A stretch of 64,000 nt of DNA from Bacteroidota bacterium (GTDB lineage: Bacteria > Bacteroidota > Bacteroidia > Bacteroidales > JAAUTT01), in assembly GCA_023429135.1 (NCBI GenBank), contig JAEYWD010000032.1:98556-162555 (forward strand), given 5' to 3'. Made by a program: the position numbers and the translations under genes. How positions within the stretch are numbered: position 1 is the first letter of the stretch; every line of letters begins with the position of its first letter. Positions 35,748 through 45,351 of this stretch are shown here, in pieces. Below the pieces are notes generated by a model. The model worked only from the letters and a program-made list of their open reading frames with translations, did no database searches and had not been told where the DNA came from.

Positions 35748-35790
35748 CCGAGCAGAGCGTGGTAAGTAATAACAGGAAAACATCAACATA

Positions 35791-36630
35791 ATGAAACAGT
35801 ATTTGTCTCTCATCACTTTATTTTTACTGGTAAGTGCCAGCGTTTTTGCGCAGGATAAGAATTTCTATATCTTCCTGTGCTTCGGGCAGTCGAACATGGA
35901 AGGGGCAGCCAGATACGAAGCAATTGACACAACGGTTGACAGTCGCTTTCAGGTGCTTGAGGCAGTAGAATGCCCCACCCTGGGAAGAACAAAAGGTACA
36001 TGGTATAACGCTGTTCCGCCACTTTGCAGGTGTCGTACCGGACTCGGTCCTGCCGATTATTTTGGACGGACTATGGTTGCCGGTTTGCCAAAGAACATCA
36101 GGGTGGGAGTAATAAACGTTTCCATTGGCGGATGTAAAATAGAACTCTTCGATAAGGACAATTATAAGTCGTATGTTACAACAGCACCGCCGTGGATGCT
36201 TAATATGATAAAGGAATACGATGGAGATCCATATGGCCGCCTGGTGGAAATGGCCAAAATAGCTCAGGAAAGCGGCGTGATCAAAGGAATTCTTATGCAC
36301 CAGGGGGAATCGAACGCCGGAGATACACTTTGGCCGCAAAAAGTAAAGGTTGTATATGATAACCTCATGAAAGATCTTAATCTTAAACCTAAGAAAGTTC
36401 CGTTATTGGCCGGAGAAATGGTCAATGCCGATCAGAATGGGGCATGCGCCGGTATGAATGGAATTATTGCGACGCTTCCCAAAACAATTCCCAATACTTA
36501 TATAATTCCTTCCACCGGATGTGAAGGAGTTAAGGATCGCCTGCATTTCAGCGCCGCTGGATACAGGGAATTAGGCGAACGGTATGGGGAGACCATGTTG
36601 ACCATTCTGGGTTATAAATCAGCGAAGTAG
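35791..36630 (+). CDS. SGNH-type acetylesterase (SASA / CE6-like)
   Basis: The 279-residue protein has a signal peptide and the sialate O-acetylesterase/CE6-type SGNH pattern: FGQSNMEG with nucleophile Ser34, SIGGCKIE, the block III-like MHQGESNAG, and DRLHFSAAGY near the C-terminus with the Asp/His pair. CE6 acetyl xylan esterases and SASA-domain proteins share this fold. Because it ends the xylan-type operon, acetyl xylan esterase is favoured. Length is typical for a single catalytic domain. Confidence 0.85.
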   Translation: MKQYLSLITLFLLVSASVFAQDKNFYIFLCFGQSNMEGAARYEAIDTTVDSRFQVLEAVECPTLGRTKGTWYNAVPPLCRCRTGLGPADYFGRTMVAGLPKNIRVGVINVSIGGCKIELFDKDNYKSYVTTAPPWMLNMIKEYDGDPYGRLVEMAKIAQESGVIKGILMHQGESNAGDTLWPQKVKVVYDNLMKDLNLKPKKVPLLAGEMVNADQNGACAGMNGIIATLPKTIPNTYIIPSTGCEGVKDRLHFSAAGYRELGERYGETMLTILGYKSAK

Positions 36631-37467
36631 TTAAAATCAAAATACATGCCTATGGTAATACTTTAAAGTTAATAATTTTTAGAAGGTCAGTAATTTGAGA
36701 GGTTGTGTAAAGTACTTTATAATCTTGCGTTTAAACTGGTTTTCGTTTGTATAAAAGTACATCGAAGCTAATGAAATGCCGGTTAAGAGATCGTAACACA
36801 GCCTCTTAGTTTTTAGAATTAATCCATGAAACCATAAAATGCACGAATTGGACAACAGTGTTTCAGAATGAAATATTTTTAAAAGCAATTGTTTAAAAAT
36901 TACCAATTCTTTCGTGGACTAAAGCATACCTTTAAATATTGAAACTTTTTCGGTTGGGGATGTCGATCTCTTTATTTTTCAGGAGGAAATTTGAAAAAGG
37001 AGTGACATTTTTGATTTGTTCTGTAAAATTAATTGAAAGTGAATAGATAATAAATACAAGTTTGATTTGTGTTTTAATAGTTAGTAATCTCACCGTCCTG
37101 GTGTGAATCCCGATGGTTAAGTATTATTGCCCTGGGTTATCAAAATATGATAATAGTCACTTACATGGCGTTAACCGACAATGCGCTGATTATCATAATT
37201 AAGTAAGTCGATATAAACTGAAATGTCTTCTCAGGACATTAAAAATGAAGTATTTTTTATATTAATAGTTCAAAATTTGAAAATCCTTTTCATTCTGTTA
37301 ACATAATTTTGATTGGTACAGGGAATTTTATAAAGATCAATTCTTACAAAATTCTTTCATATGAAGAAGTTCAAAAATTAAAAGAAACTACTGACTAATA
37401 AGTATTCGTTCGGAAAAATGTTCAGGATAATTCAGTGTTTAACTAATCGGGAAGGGATATTAGTGAC
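36631..37467. other. 837-base intergenic region
   Basis: No gene is supported here. It holds an inverted-repeat element at 36699-36805, a small hairpin (ATGTC/GACAT) near 37222-37240, and a CACC/GGTG hairpin followed by TGTGAATCCCGATGG near 37090-37118. A similar sequence recurs near 45258-45284. The last ~100 bases should contain the promoter of the sigma-factor gene, but no clear -7 box was recognised. Confidence 0.6.
36699..36805. repeat. GAGGxTGTGTGAAAAG inverted-repeat element, copy 2
   Basis: The left end is GAGGTTGTGTAAAG and the right end is GTAACACAGCCTC, complementary with mismatches. The middle is unrelated to copy 1, so only the ends are shared. Confidence 0.55.
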
Positions 37468-38106
37468 ATGGAGGAGAAGCAATCCAAAATTGTTTCAGGA
37501 GCTGATCAAATTGCAGCAAAATTATTTGCTGGTCTTCACCTTACTGAAATAGAACATGGGGTGAAAAGGTTAAGCGATATTGAGAATAAAGAATTCGATT
37601 TTCTGTTCAGGGAATATTATAGAAGCCTGAGAGCTTATGCCTATAGATATGTAAATGATCTATTTGCTGCCGAGGATATTGTTCAGGATGTTTTTCTTAA
37701 ACTATGGGAAAAACGCGACATGCTCAATCAGATTGGTTCAATCAGATCTTATTTGTTTTCATCGGTATTTAACGCGGTATGTAATTTTACCAAACACAAA
37801 AAGGTTGAAGAATCCCACCAGACAAAACAATCAAACACTTTCGCTGAAATAGAAAAACATTACCATAATTATATTGAATCTTCTCCCGAGAGTCTAATTG
37901 CCATAGAGCTGGAAAAGCAAATTATGGAAATAATTAATAAAATGCCCGCTCAGTGTAAAAATGTATTTGTATTGAGCAGGTTTCATAATCTAAAAAATCA
38001 GGAGATTGCAGCTAAACTTAATATTACTGTCAAAGCGGTTGAGAAACAAATGACCAAAGCTTTACAAATTGTAAGGACAAATCTTAAAGATTACCTGAAA
38101 AAGTAG
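37468..38106 (+). CDS. ECF-type RNA polymerase sigma factor (FecI-like)
   Basis: The 212-residue protein has sigma-70 region 2 (FLFREYYRSLRAYAYRYV, AAEDIVQDVFLKLWE) and region 4 (MPAQCKNVFVLSRF, NQEIAAKLNITVKAVEKQM). There is no region 3, which defines ECF sigma factors. An N-terminal extension of ~45 residues is unassigned, so the true start may lie a little downstream. It precedes a FecR gene by 106 bases and an STN-type SusC. Known FecI/FecR/TonB-receptor systems transmit a surface signal to the sigma factor, so it probably controls the 39454-44994 pair. Confidence 0.92.
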   Translation: MEEKQSKIVSGADQIAAKLFAGLHLTEIEHGVKRLSDIENKEFDFLFREYYRSLRAYAYRYVNDLFAAEDIVQDVFLKLWEKRDMLNQIGSIRSYLFSSVFNAVCNFTKHKKVEESHQTKQSNTFAEIEKHYHNYIESSPESLIAIELEKQIMEIINKMPAQCKNVFVLSRFHNLKNQEIAAKLNITVKAVEKQMTKALQIVRTNLKDYLKK

Positions 38107-38212
38107 CAGGCGAGCACTATTGTAATAAGCCTAAAAAGATTTCTGAAAAAAAATACATAATGAGGGTGGGGTAAAAAGCTCAAATGTTGTCTCGGTTTTT
38201 ACAATTAAGAAC

Positions 38213-39304
38213 ATGGAGAACAATTATTATCAGGAACTGATTACACGCTACCTTGATAATTCGGCTACTGAAGAGGATGCCGAAATATTACTGAGTTGGC
38301 TTAAGGACAAAAAGGAGAATATGGATCTTTTTGTCACTCTGCGCGATATTTGGACCAAAACAAGCCTTCTTCCCAAAAACGATACAGATACTGAGTTCGC
38401 ATTACAGCGGTTTAAATACAGATTACCACAGGATACGCCTGTAAATAACAGTATTTCAATATGGCCAAAATTATGGAATATAGCTGCCATTCTTATTATT
38501 ATCATACTATCGGGAGTTTTGACGGTTAAATTTTCGAATGAACGCCGGCAAAAATCCTTCGTAGTTTATAACGAAACTGTGATTCCTGCGGGACAAAAAG
38601 GCAAAGTAACTTTAACCGACGGAACTAAAATTGTCCTCAATTCGGGCTCCAAACTCAGGTATCCATCCAATTTCAATCAGAACACGCGCGAAGTATACCT
38701 TCAGGGCGAAGCTTATTTTGAGGTCGCCCATAATAAAAGCAAACCTTTTCTGGTTCATTCGGGAAAAATGACGGTTAGAGTACTGGGTACGAGTTTTAAT
38801 TTAAAATCGTATCCGGGTGAAGATAAAATTGAAACTACTCTGGTATCCGGGTTGGTCGAAATATTTGAAACTTCAAAAAACAAAAATTCCGTAGTATCCA
38901 CCCTCAGGCCTAATGAGCAGGCCATATATGATAAAACAAGCGGTAAAGTTTCCATTAAAAAATTCGGATCGCAAGGTTTAGTTCAGGAGAACACTCAGGT
39001 TGTACAACAGAGTGCAAATCAGGTGAAAGTTTTAAAAGTGAGTCCTTTAGTAGAATCAATTATCCAATGGAAAGATCAGAAGTTGATTTTTGAAAACGAA
39101 ACCCTGGAGCAAATGGCACAAAAACTAACCCGATGGTACGGAAAAAACGTCCATATAGAAAGTGAGGGATTGAGAAGCAACAGGTATTCCGGTAAATTCA
39201 TTTATAACGAGACGATATATCAGGTACTGGAAGTTTTAAGCCTTACTACCGACCTTAAATACTACGAAAAAGACCATGAAATCTATATTCAATCAAAAAA
39301 CTAA
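38213..39304 (+). CDS. FecR-type anti-sigma factor
   Basis: This 363-residue membrane protein has a cytoplasmic N-terminal anti-sigma segment (about 1-85), one membrane helix at 88-105, a periplasmic FecR domain (LTDGTKIVLNSGSKLRYP, YLQGEAYFEVAH), and a C-terminal DUF4974-like domain (LIFENETLEQMAQKLTRWYG). In the family the C-terminal part contacts the STN domain of the partner outer-membrane receptor and controls release of the sigma factor. The next gene indeed has an STN domain, so this is a complete trans-envelope set. Confidence 0.93.
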   Translation: MENNYYQELITRYLDNSATEEDAEILLSWLKDKKENMDLFVTLRDIWTKTSLLPKNDTDTEFALQRFKYRLPQDTPVNNSISIWPKLWNIAAILIIIILSGVLTVKFSNERRQKSFVVYNETVIPAGQKGKVTLTDGTKIVLNSGSKLRYPSNFNQNTREVYLQGEAYFEVAHNKSKPFLVHSGKMTVRVLGTSFNLKSYPGEDKIETTLVSGLVEIFETSKNKNSVVSTLRPNEQAIYDKTSGKVSIKKFGSQGLVQENTQVVQQSANQVKVLKVSPLVESIIQWKDQKLIFENETLEQMAQKLTRWYGKNVHIESEGLRSNRYSGKFIYNETIYQVLEVLSLTTDLKYYEKDHEIYIQSKN

Positions 39305-39346
39305 TTAAAAAAATTGCCTATGGGGAAAAACTGATTAAATAAAAAA

Positions 39347-39372
39347 ACCGGAAAAAGCATTGTTTTCCCGGT
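39347..39372 (+). terminator. Hairpin between FecR and SusC
   Basis: ACCGGAAAA pairs with TTTTCCCGGT around a 7-base loop, with one bulge. The T-run afterwards is weak, so it may be a terminator, attenuator or processing hairpin separating the regulator genes from SusC. Confidence 0.45.
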
Positions 39373-39453
39373 GTTGAAAATTTTAAACTAACTGCTGATT
39401 TCGTCGGCCAAGACAAAGTGATCAGCTATTAATTAATTTATTAATTCAAAATT

Positions 39454-42400
39454 ATGAATAAAAAGAAACTGCTATTCAACTATTGTCAAAAATTTTTATA
39501 TAAATACAAATTGTTTATGAAAATTACTACTCTACTGACAATACTAACTACATTACAGATTTCTGCGGCTGTATATTCCCAGAGTTCAAAAGTAAGTATC
39601 AATGTGAAGGATATTTCCCTTCACGACATCTTTAACGAAATTGAAAAGCAAACCGAGTTCAGAATCTTTTACAAGATAGATCAGGTTGACTTGAATAGGC
39701 GGTACGATTTGGAAGCTCAAAATGTGAAAATTTCAGAAGTTTTAGGTGAAGTGCTAAAGCAATCCAATGCTTCCTATAAGCTAATCGGCAAAATTATTGT
39801 GATAACTCCCGAGAACTATGTGCAGCAACAGAAGGTTACTGGAACTATAACCGATGCCGAAACAGGGACCCCGTTGCCAGGGGTTAACGTTGTGGTAGAT
39901 GGAACCACTCTTGGTACTGTAACAGATGAGAATGGACGCTATTCCATAGATGTTCCAGTTGCCAACTCAACAATTACTTTCTCTTTTGTTGGATATCTAA
40001 CAGAAAAAGTACCTGTTTCCGGACAAAACGTAGTTGATGTAAAACTCGTTCAGGATGTTAAAAACCTGGAGGAAGTTGTTGTAGTTGGTTATGGAACCGT
40101 AAGGAAATCTGATTTAACCGGGTCTGTAACTTCTGTAAAAACCGAGCAGTTACTCGCCTCAAATCCCCGGAGTATCCAACAGGGTCTGCAGGGTAAAGTA
40201 GCCGGCGTTTTGATAACCACCCAAGGCTCAGGTGTTAATTCTGTTCCCAACATTCGCGTGAGGGGTAACCGTTCAATTGGCGACGGCTGGAAAAATGATC
40301 CGCTTTTTGTTATCGACGGAATTCCTTCAAATGGAGGATTTGAACTCCTAAACCCTAACGACGTGGCATCTATCGAAGTTTTAAAAGACGCTTCGGCAAC
40401 AGCTATTTATGGTTCCCGTGGTGCAAATGGGGTTATTCTTGTTACTACCAAAAAGGGGGAAAGAGGAAAAGTCACAGTGGAATACAATGCCGATTACAGC
40501 ATTGGAAAACTTGACAGAATCCGACATTTGATGAATGGTAAAGAATACGTTGAGTTTAACAGGGAAGCAGCCCGTCAATATACTTACGACGGAAACGGTG
40601 GGTATACCGTTGCGGCTGCCGGCTATCCCGAAACACCATCGTTGGCCGCCGATTTAAGTTTGCCTTATCTTAGCCAGGATCCTTACCTTGTAGAATCTTT
40701 AAAACCCGCCTGGGCTAGCGGAACGTGGGATCCCTCAAAATTACGTACATTCGATTGGCAAATGGCCGGCTTCCGCGATGAAGCAATCTCTCAGAACCAC
40801 TCTTTAAGTATCCGTGGCGGTACCGAAAATACACAGGTTTATGTATCGGGCTCTTTTACTGATTTAAAAGATATTTCGCTCCAATCGTTCCGTAAACGAT
40901 ATACACTCAGGATGAACCTCGATCAGAAGCTCGGAAAATTAATAATGATGGGGGGAAATGTCAATTTCAGTTACCTCGATTATGATAATGGGAAAGGGAT
41001 TGCCGGATGGGCATCACCCCTTGCAACTCCATACAATTCACCCGACGGTGATGTTACCAAGGTAGGCGATCCTGCACTGGGACTTATTGTTCACCCTGGT
41101 GGAGAACCCTTGCAGTATAACTCCTTTTATGATTTGACGGGTGTTAAGTTTTTGAATCGCAGAAACGGGCTGGATATAGCTTATTATGTAACTATTAACC
41201 TAATGAAAGGTTTGTCGTACCGCGCTAATTTTGGCGCCGATTTAAGCGTGACTCAAAACAACTATTTTTATAGCCATTATTCAACCAATACTGCTTTTGG
41301 CGATCCCACGGCCGAGAAGAAAGAACAGGTATCCAGAGGCTGGTTATTTGATAACATCCTTACCTACAACAACAAAATAGGCAACCATTCATTTGGAGCA
41401 ACCTTGGTTCAGTCCAACCAGAAATCAGTTTGGGAACAAAGTCAGCTAACTGCCAGTAAATTACCTATAGAATCGCAGTTGTGGAATTCACTTGGATCTG
41501 CAACAACCCAAGCTACAAGAAGCGATTACACCCAATGGCAGTTGCAATCGTGGTTGGGACGTGTAAATTATTCTTTCATGGATAAGTATCTTCTTACTGC
41601 CTCTTTACGTTATGATGGTTCTTCCCGATTGGCCGAAGGTCATAAATGGGTTTCTTTCCCATCACTTGCCCTGGCCTGGCGTATCAAGGAAGAAGGTTTT
41701 ATGAAAGATGTTAACGCAATTGACAATATGAAACTCCGTCTTGGTTATGGTGTTACTGGTAGCGCTGCTGTTGGTACTTACAGTACCTTGGGACAGATTG
41801 CATCCAGCAGGTACAACTGGGGTAAAGCCGATGGAGCTATGGGTTATTCACCAAGTTCCCTTTCCAATAACTCATTATCATGGGAAAAAACAGACCAATA
41901 TGATATAGGTTTGGATTTTGACTTAATAAATGGAAGAATCTCCGGATCGTTAGATTATTATGTACAGAACACCAGCGATATTTTAATGTACAAAACGTTG
42001 CCTATTGTTTCTGGATTTAACGGTATTACTTCCAATATTGGTGAAACACAAAACAAGGGTATTGAACTTAGTCTTAATACCGAGAACATAAAAGCAGGTA
42101 AATTTAAATGGGCCAGCACAGTAACTTTTGCAAAAAATAACGAAGAAATTACAAAACTGGCTTCTGGTTTACAGAACGATATTGCAAATAAATGGTTTGT
42201 TGGTCATCCTATCGATACTTATTTCGATTATGTTGCTGCACCATATGTGTGGGGCTATTCCAAAGAAGACATGGATGAAATGGCAAAATTCAATGCCAAT
42301 GGTTCAAACTATAAACCTGGCGACTTAAGGCTTGTGGATTTGAATGGAGACTATAAAATTACCGATGCCGACCGGCAGATAAGAGGCGCCAGAGTACCCG

Positions 42401-42891
42401 AGTGGGAAGCCAGTATGTCAAATACTTTTACTTATGGACCTTTCGATTTATATGTTTTCATGAATGGAGCCGTTGGGCACACCATTTATTGGGATCCGGG
42501 TGTAGGAGTTTCCGGGCGTTATAACCAGGTAATGGCGAATTACTGGACTCCAACCAATACTAAAACAATGTTTCTCGCACCTCATTCGGGTATGGAAATG
42601 CCTTCGAATGTTACTGCAATGAGATATTGGAAAGGTGACTATTTGAAAGTGAAGGACATAACATTGGGTTATAATTTATTGGACAATTCTATTGCCCGAA
42701 AAGTTGGTGTTCGGAAGATCCGCCTGTATGTAAAGATTCAGAACCCATTCCTGTTTACAGACTTTATGGGTAACGATCCCGAAGGAGCAATTGCGCAGCA
42801 GAGAAATACCAATACCAAAGCACTCGATGCTTATGGTGATCCATCCTTCACAATGAAAACATATATGTTTGGATTGAATGTAACATTTTAA
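39454..42891 (+). CDS. SusC-like TonB-dependent receptor with STN signalling domain
   Basis: The 1145-residue outer-membrane receptor has a signal peptide to about residue 43 and an STN domain (about 45-118; VSINVKDISLHDIFNEI). A carboxypeptidase-regulatory-like domain follows (about 126-200; KVTGTITDAETG), then the SusC-specific VVVVGYGT motif and a plug (VIDGIP, VLKDASATAIYGSRGANGVI). The remainder is a 22-strand beta barrel. The STN domain is the extra signalling module that talks to a FecR partner; the second SusC in this window lacks it. It imports oligosaccharides with its SusD, which starts 12 bases downstream. Regulation by the adjacent sigma/FecR pair is inferred. Confidence 0.95.
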   Translation: MNKKKLLFNYCQKFLYKYKLFMKITTLLTILTTLQISAAVYSQSSKVSINVKDISLHDIFNEIEKQTEFRIFYKIDQVDLNRRYDLEAQNVKISEVLGEVLKQSNASYKLIGKIIVITPENYVQQQKVTGTITDAETGTPLPGVNVVVDGTTLGTVTDENGRYSIDVPVANSTITFSFVGYLTEKVPVSGQNVVDVKLVQDVKNLEEVVVVGYGTVRKSDLTGSVTSVKTEQLLASNPRSIQQGLQGKVAGVLITTQGSGVNSVPNIRVRGNRSIGDGWKNDPLFVIDGIPSNGGFELLNPNDVASIEVLKDASATAIYGSRGANGVILVTTKKGERGKVTVEYNADYSIGKLDRIRHLMNGKEYVEFNREAARQYTYDGNGGYTVAAAGYPETPSLAADLSLPYLSQDPYLVESLKPAWASGTWDPSKLRTFDWQMAGFRDEAISQNHSLSIRGGTENTQVYVSGSFTDLKDISLQSFRKRYTLRMNLDQKLGKLIMMGGNVNFSYLDYDNGKGIAGWASPLATPYNSPDGDVTKVGDPALGLIVHPGGEPLQYNSFYDLTGVKFLNRRNGLDIAYYVTINLMKGLSYRANFGADLSVTQNNYFYSHYSTNTAFGDPTAEKKEQVSRGWLFDNILTYNNKIGNHSFGATLVQSNQKSVWEQSQLTASKLPIESQLWNSLGSATTQATRSDYTQWQLQSWLGRVNYSFMDKYLLTASLRYDGSSRLAEGHKWVSFPSLALAWRIKEEGFMKDVNAIDNMKLRLGYGVTGSAAVGTYSTLGQIASSRYNWGKADGAMGYSPSSLSNNSLSWEKTDQYDIGLDFDLINGRISGSLDYYVQNTSDILMYKTLPIVSGFNGITSNIGETQNKGIELSLNTENIKAGKFKWASTVTFAKNNEEITKLASGLQNDIANKWFVGHPIDTYFDYVAAPYVWGYSKEDMDEMAKFNANGSNYKPGDLRLVDLNGDYKITDADRQIRGARVPEWEASMSNTFTYGPFDLYVFMNGAVGHTIYWDPGVGVSGRYNQVMANYWTPTNTKTMFLAPHSGMEMPSNVTAMRYWKGDYLKVKDITLGYNLLDNSIARKVGVRKIRLYVKIQNPFLFTDFMGNDPEGAIAQQRNTNTKALDAYGDPSFTMKTYMFGLNVTF

Positions 42892-42903
42892 TTATTGAAA
42901 CCA

Positions 42904-44994
42904 ATGAAAATGAAAATATCTAAAAATATATTATTGGCAGTACTGGTTCTCTTCACTATTTCATGTAATGATGATTTTCTTGAAGAAAAAGGATTCAGAA
43001 CCGATTATAGCTACTATAATACAGCCGATGGCTTAAACGCCCTGACAATCTCATGTTATCAGAATACCCGTTGGTTAGCCAACAACGAGAATATTTATCC
43101 TTTGGAAGATTTAGGAAGCGACCTTTATATGATCGGTGGCGATGGTAGTCACCGTGATGCATTCGGTCAGTATCTTTCCGCCTCTTTAACACCTTCAAAT
43201 GCTCTTCTTGGCTACTTCTGGGGTAATAATTATTCGGCTATTTATGCGTGTAACCTTGGGCTCCAATATCTTGCCAAAAACACTGATATGCCTGAAGCTA
43301 CCAAGGCCGTCAGAAAAGGCGAAATACTTTTCCTGCGGGCATATTACTATTATCAGTTAGCAGTTCATTTTGGGGATATTCCTCTCACAACAGTTGCGGC
43401 AAGTGAGCCTAAAACAGATTATTACAGAGTTCCTCAGAAGGAAGTGTGGCAACAGATTATTTCAGACTTGCGTCAGGCATGGGATTTACTTCCATGGGCC
43501 GATGCCAATGGTAAAGTAACTGGCGATTGGGGGCGAGCAAGCAAAGGATCTGCCGGACACTTACTGGCACAGGCATATATGTTCCGCTACTCGGATGTTT
43601 TTGCCAAGAACCAGTCGGATGCTAAAATGAATGAGGACCGTGGAGGAAAAACAACAGACCTCGATTCGGTTATTTATTATGCCAACCGTGTATGTAATTT
43701 CGGGGAAGGTGCCGGAAACGGAAGTAATCATGCTTTAGCTCCCAACTTTTCAACTTTATGGGGCTGGGACCCCAAAACCGGTTTAGTAGCTGAATATACA
43801 GGTCCTGAAATATTGTTCTCAATTAATTTCTCCTCCACAGCTTTTTATAATAATGCTTCTGCAACCGACGTTGGAGCAGGTAATCAGTTACACATGTACT
43901 ATACGGGCCAGATGGATACCTACAATCTTACAACCAAACTCGATGATGGCACTGGTGTTTCATGGCTTGGAAATGGTGTTTCCAACCCTGGTGTTGCCCG
44001 CAGCTTAATGACCGGCCGCCCATGGAGGCGAATTTCTCCCACCTCATATTATTTCAAGGATGATGGCCTCTATGCTTCCCGAAACTACGAAACCGGAAAA
44101 CCTGGTAAATTGATCGACTCCCGTTTGTACAAATCATTCAACTGGGTTTATTATTGTAATACCGATAACGATGTTCCCTGGAAAGCATATTCGAATGCTG
44201 CAGGTTCTTTTAATCCTGCTGATATTGGTAAAACTGTTGGTTCTCAAAGGTTCGAGCTTAACGATACCGCTGTTCTTTTATCTGTAGAAGATGTAACAAA
44301 TCGTCCCGGTCCTGGTACAAGATTAGAAAAATTAGCTTTGGCTCGTGCTAAAGAAAAATATTGGTACATTCCAATGCTTTCTTTAACTCCTCCTGCAAAC
44401 AGGGGCGTTTCCGCGGTTCCCGATGCAATTACAAATCAGTATCCGGCCTCGGCTAAATTTCTGGATAGCCGCCGGGCTTCTACTAACGATATGGGCGGAT
44501 TCAGAAATTTCCTCCGGATGCGTTTGGGTGAAACTTTCATACTTCTGTCTGAAGCTTACGCCCGCAAAGGCCAGGTCCAATTAGCCGCCGATGCGCTTAA
44601 TAAAGTCCGGGGTCGTGCTGCCTGGAAAGAAGGCGAAACAAAATATGCTCATTTCTGGAAATACGACGGAGGTACATTTGATAAGAGAACCGCATCAACT
44701 GAAAGCGAAATGTCTGTTTCTGCAAGTTTTATCAGCAGTTTTACCGGACAGGGGCTTACTGATTTTTATATGGATGAATATGGACACGAAATTGGCGGAG
44801 AATTGAACCGTTTCAGTTTGTTGGTACGTTATGGTGCCGATTATTGGTATGACCGGGTAAAAGCTGATAATTACTGGGTTAATCCTCAGTTTGGTGGAGG
44901 GATTCAAAAATGGTTCCGCTTCCGTCCGATACCTTCTTCTCATATTGATAATGTACATCCGAGTGATCCAAACCCGCAAAACTATGGTTATTAA
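42904..44994 (+). CDS. SusD-like glycan-binding lipoprotein
   Basis: The ATG at 42904 is preferred: it opens a lipoprotein signal with Cys21 (LFTISCNDD). A TTG 9 bases upstream would only add three residues. The ~696-residue protein is a SusD/RagB member, with the TPR-like N-terminal part (EILFLRAYYYYQLAVHFGDI) and the C-terminal LSEAYARKGQVQLAADALNK and RFSLLVRYG. It is longer than the usual ~550-600 residues. It forms the surface lid of the SusC at 39454. A strong terminator follows. Confidence 0.92.
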   Translation: MKMKISKNILLAVLVLFTISCNDDFLEEKGFRTDYSYYNTADGLNALTISCYQNTRWLANNENIYPLEDLGSDLYMIGGDGSHRDAFGQYLSASLTPSNALLGYFWGNNYSAIYACNLGLQYLAKNTDMPEATKAVRKGEILFLRAYYYYQLAVHFGDIPLTTVAASEPKTDYYRVPQKEVWQQIISDLRQAWDLLPWADANGKVTGDWGRASKGSAGHLLAQAYMFRYSDVFAKNQSDAKMNEDRGGKTTDLDSVIYYANRVCNFGEGAGNGSNHALAPNFSTLWGWDPKTGLVAEYTGPEILFSINFSSTAFYNNASATDVGAGNQLHMYYTGQMDTYNLTTKLDDGTGVSWLGNGVSNPGVARSLMTGRPWRRISPTSYYFKDDGLYASRNYETGKPGKLIDSRLYKSFNWVYYCNTDNDVPWKAYSNAAGSFNPADIGKTVGSQRFELNDTAVLLSVEDVTNRPGPGTRLEKLALARAKEKYWYIPMLSLTPPANRGVSAVPDAITNQYPASAKFLDSRRASTNDMGGFRNFLRMRLGETFILLSEAYARKGQVQLAADALNKVRGRAAWKEGETKYAHFWKYDGGTFDKRTASTESEMSVSASFISSFTGQGLTDFYMDEYGHEIGGELNRFSLLVRYGADYWYDRVKADNYWVNPQFGGGIQKWFRFRPIPSSHIDNVHPSDPNPQNYGY

Positions 44995-45050
44995 TAAATT
45001 TAATATTTAATATATGGAGCATTAACAATCATTTATAAAGGTCAGTATAT

Positions 45051-45082
45051 GCAGCGCCACCTGATGGTGGCGCCTGCTTTTT
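45051..45082 (+). terminator. Rho-independent terminator after SusD
   Basis: GCGCCACC pairs perfectly with GGTGGCGC around a TGAT loop, extended by flanking GC pairs and followed by TTTTT. This is a textbook terminator closing the sigma/FecR/SusCD unit. Confidence 0.85.
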
Positions 45083-45284
45083 AAAATTTTAACTAACAAA
45101 TCTGGATTTTTAATGATATTATCAGGTGTAATTGTCAACTGTACCGCGACTCCATTAGCATAACTAACGTTTTGTAAGTCGAGAGTAGAGGACTTCTTAC
45201 CGTTGACAATGCATTTAAAATTAATAGTGTGATTTGAGTTTCTAGTAGTAGGAATATCCCATCTTGATGCGAATCCCGGTGGCC

Positions 45285-45329
45285 AAAAAAAACGGAACCA
45301 ATATTTTTTGAATATCAGTTCCGTTTTTT
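45285..45329. terminator. Bidirectional terminator between convergent operons
   Basis: AAAAAACGGAAC pairs with GTTCCGTTTTTT, with a smaller inner ATATT/AATAT stem. The T-tracts on both strands suit termination of the GH8 operon from the right and of any read-through from the left. Confidence 0.75.
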
Positions 45330-45351
45330 AATTCCAATGAGAGATACGTAT

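Noticed and set aside
36679..36906. Minus-strand 75-residue open frame
   Set aside because: It overlaps an inverted-repeat element and has no recognisable pattern or promoter.
37081..37260. Possible riboswitch or structured RNA upstream of the sigma gene
   Set aside because: Only short hairpins were found, and no known riboswitch core could be matched by eye; kept only as a low-interest motif similarity.
45120..45240. Possible tRNA or small RNA gene between the two terminators
   Set aside because: No cloverleaf or CCA-type end could be traced; only a partial GTAAG/CTTAC hairpin is visible.
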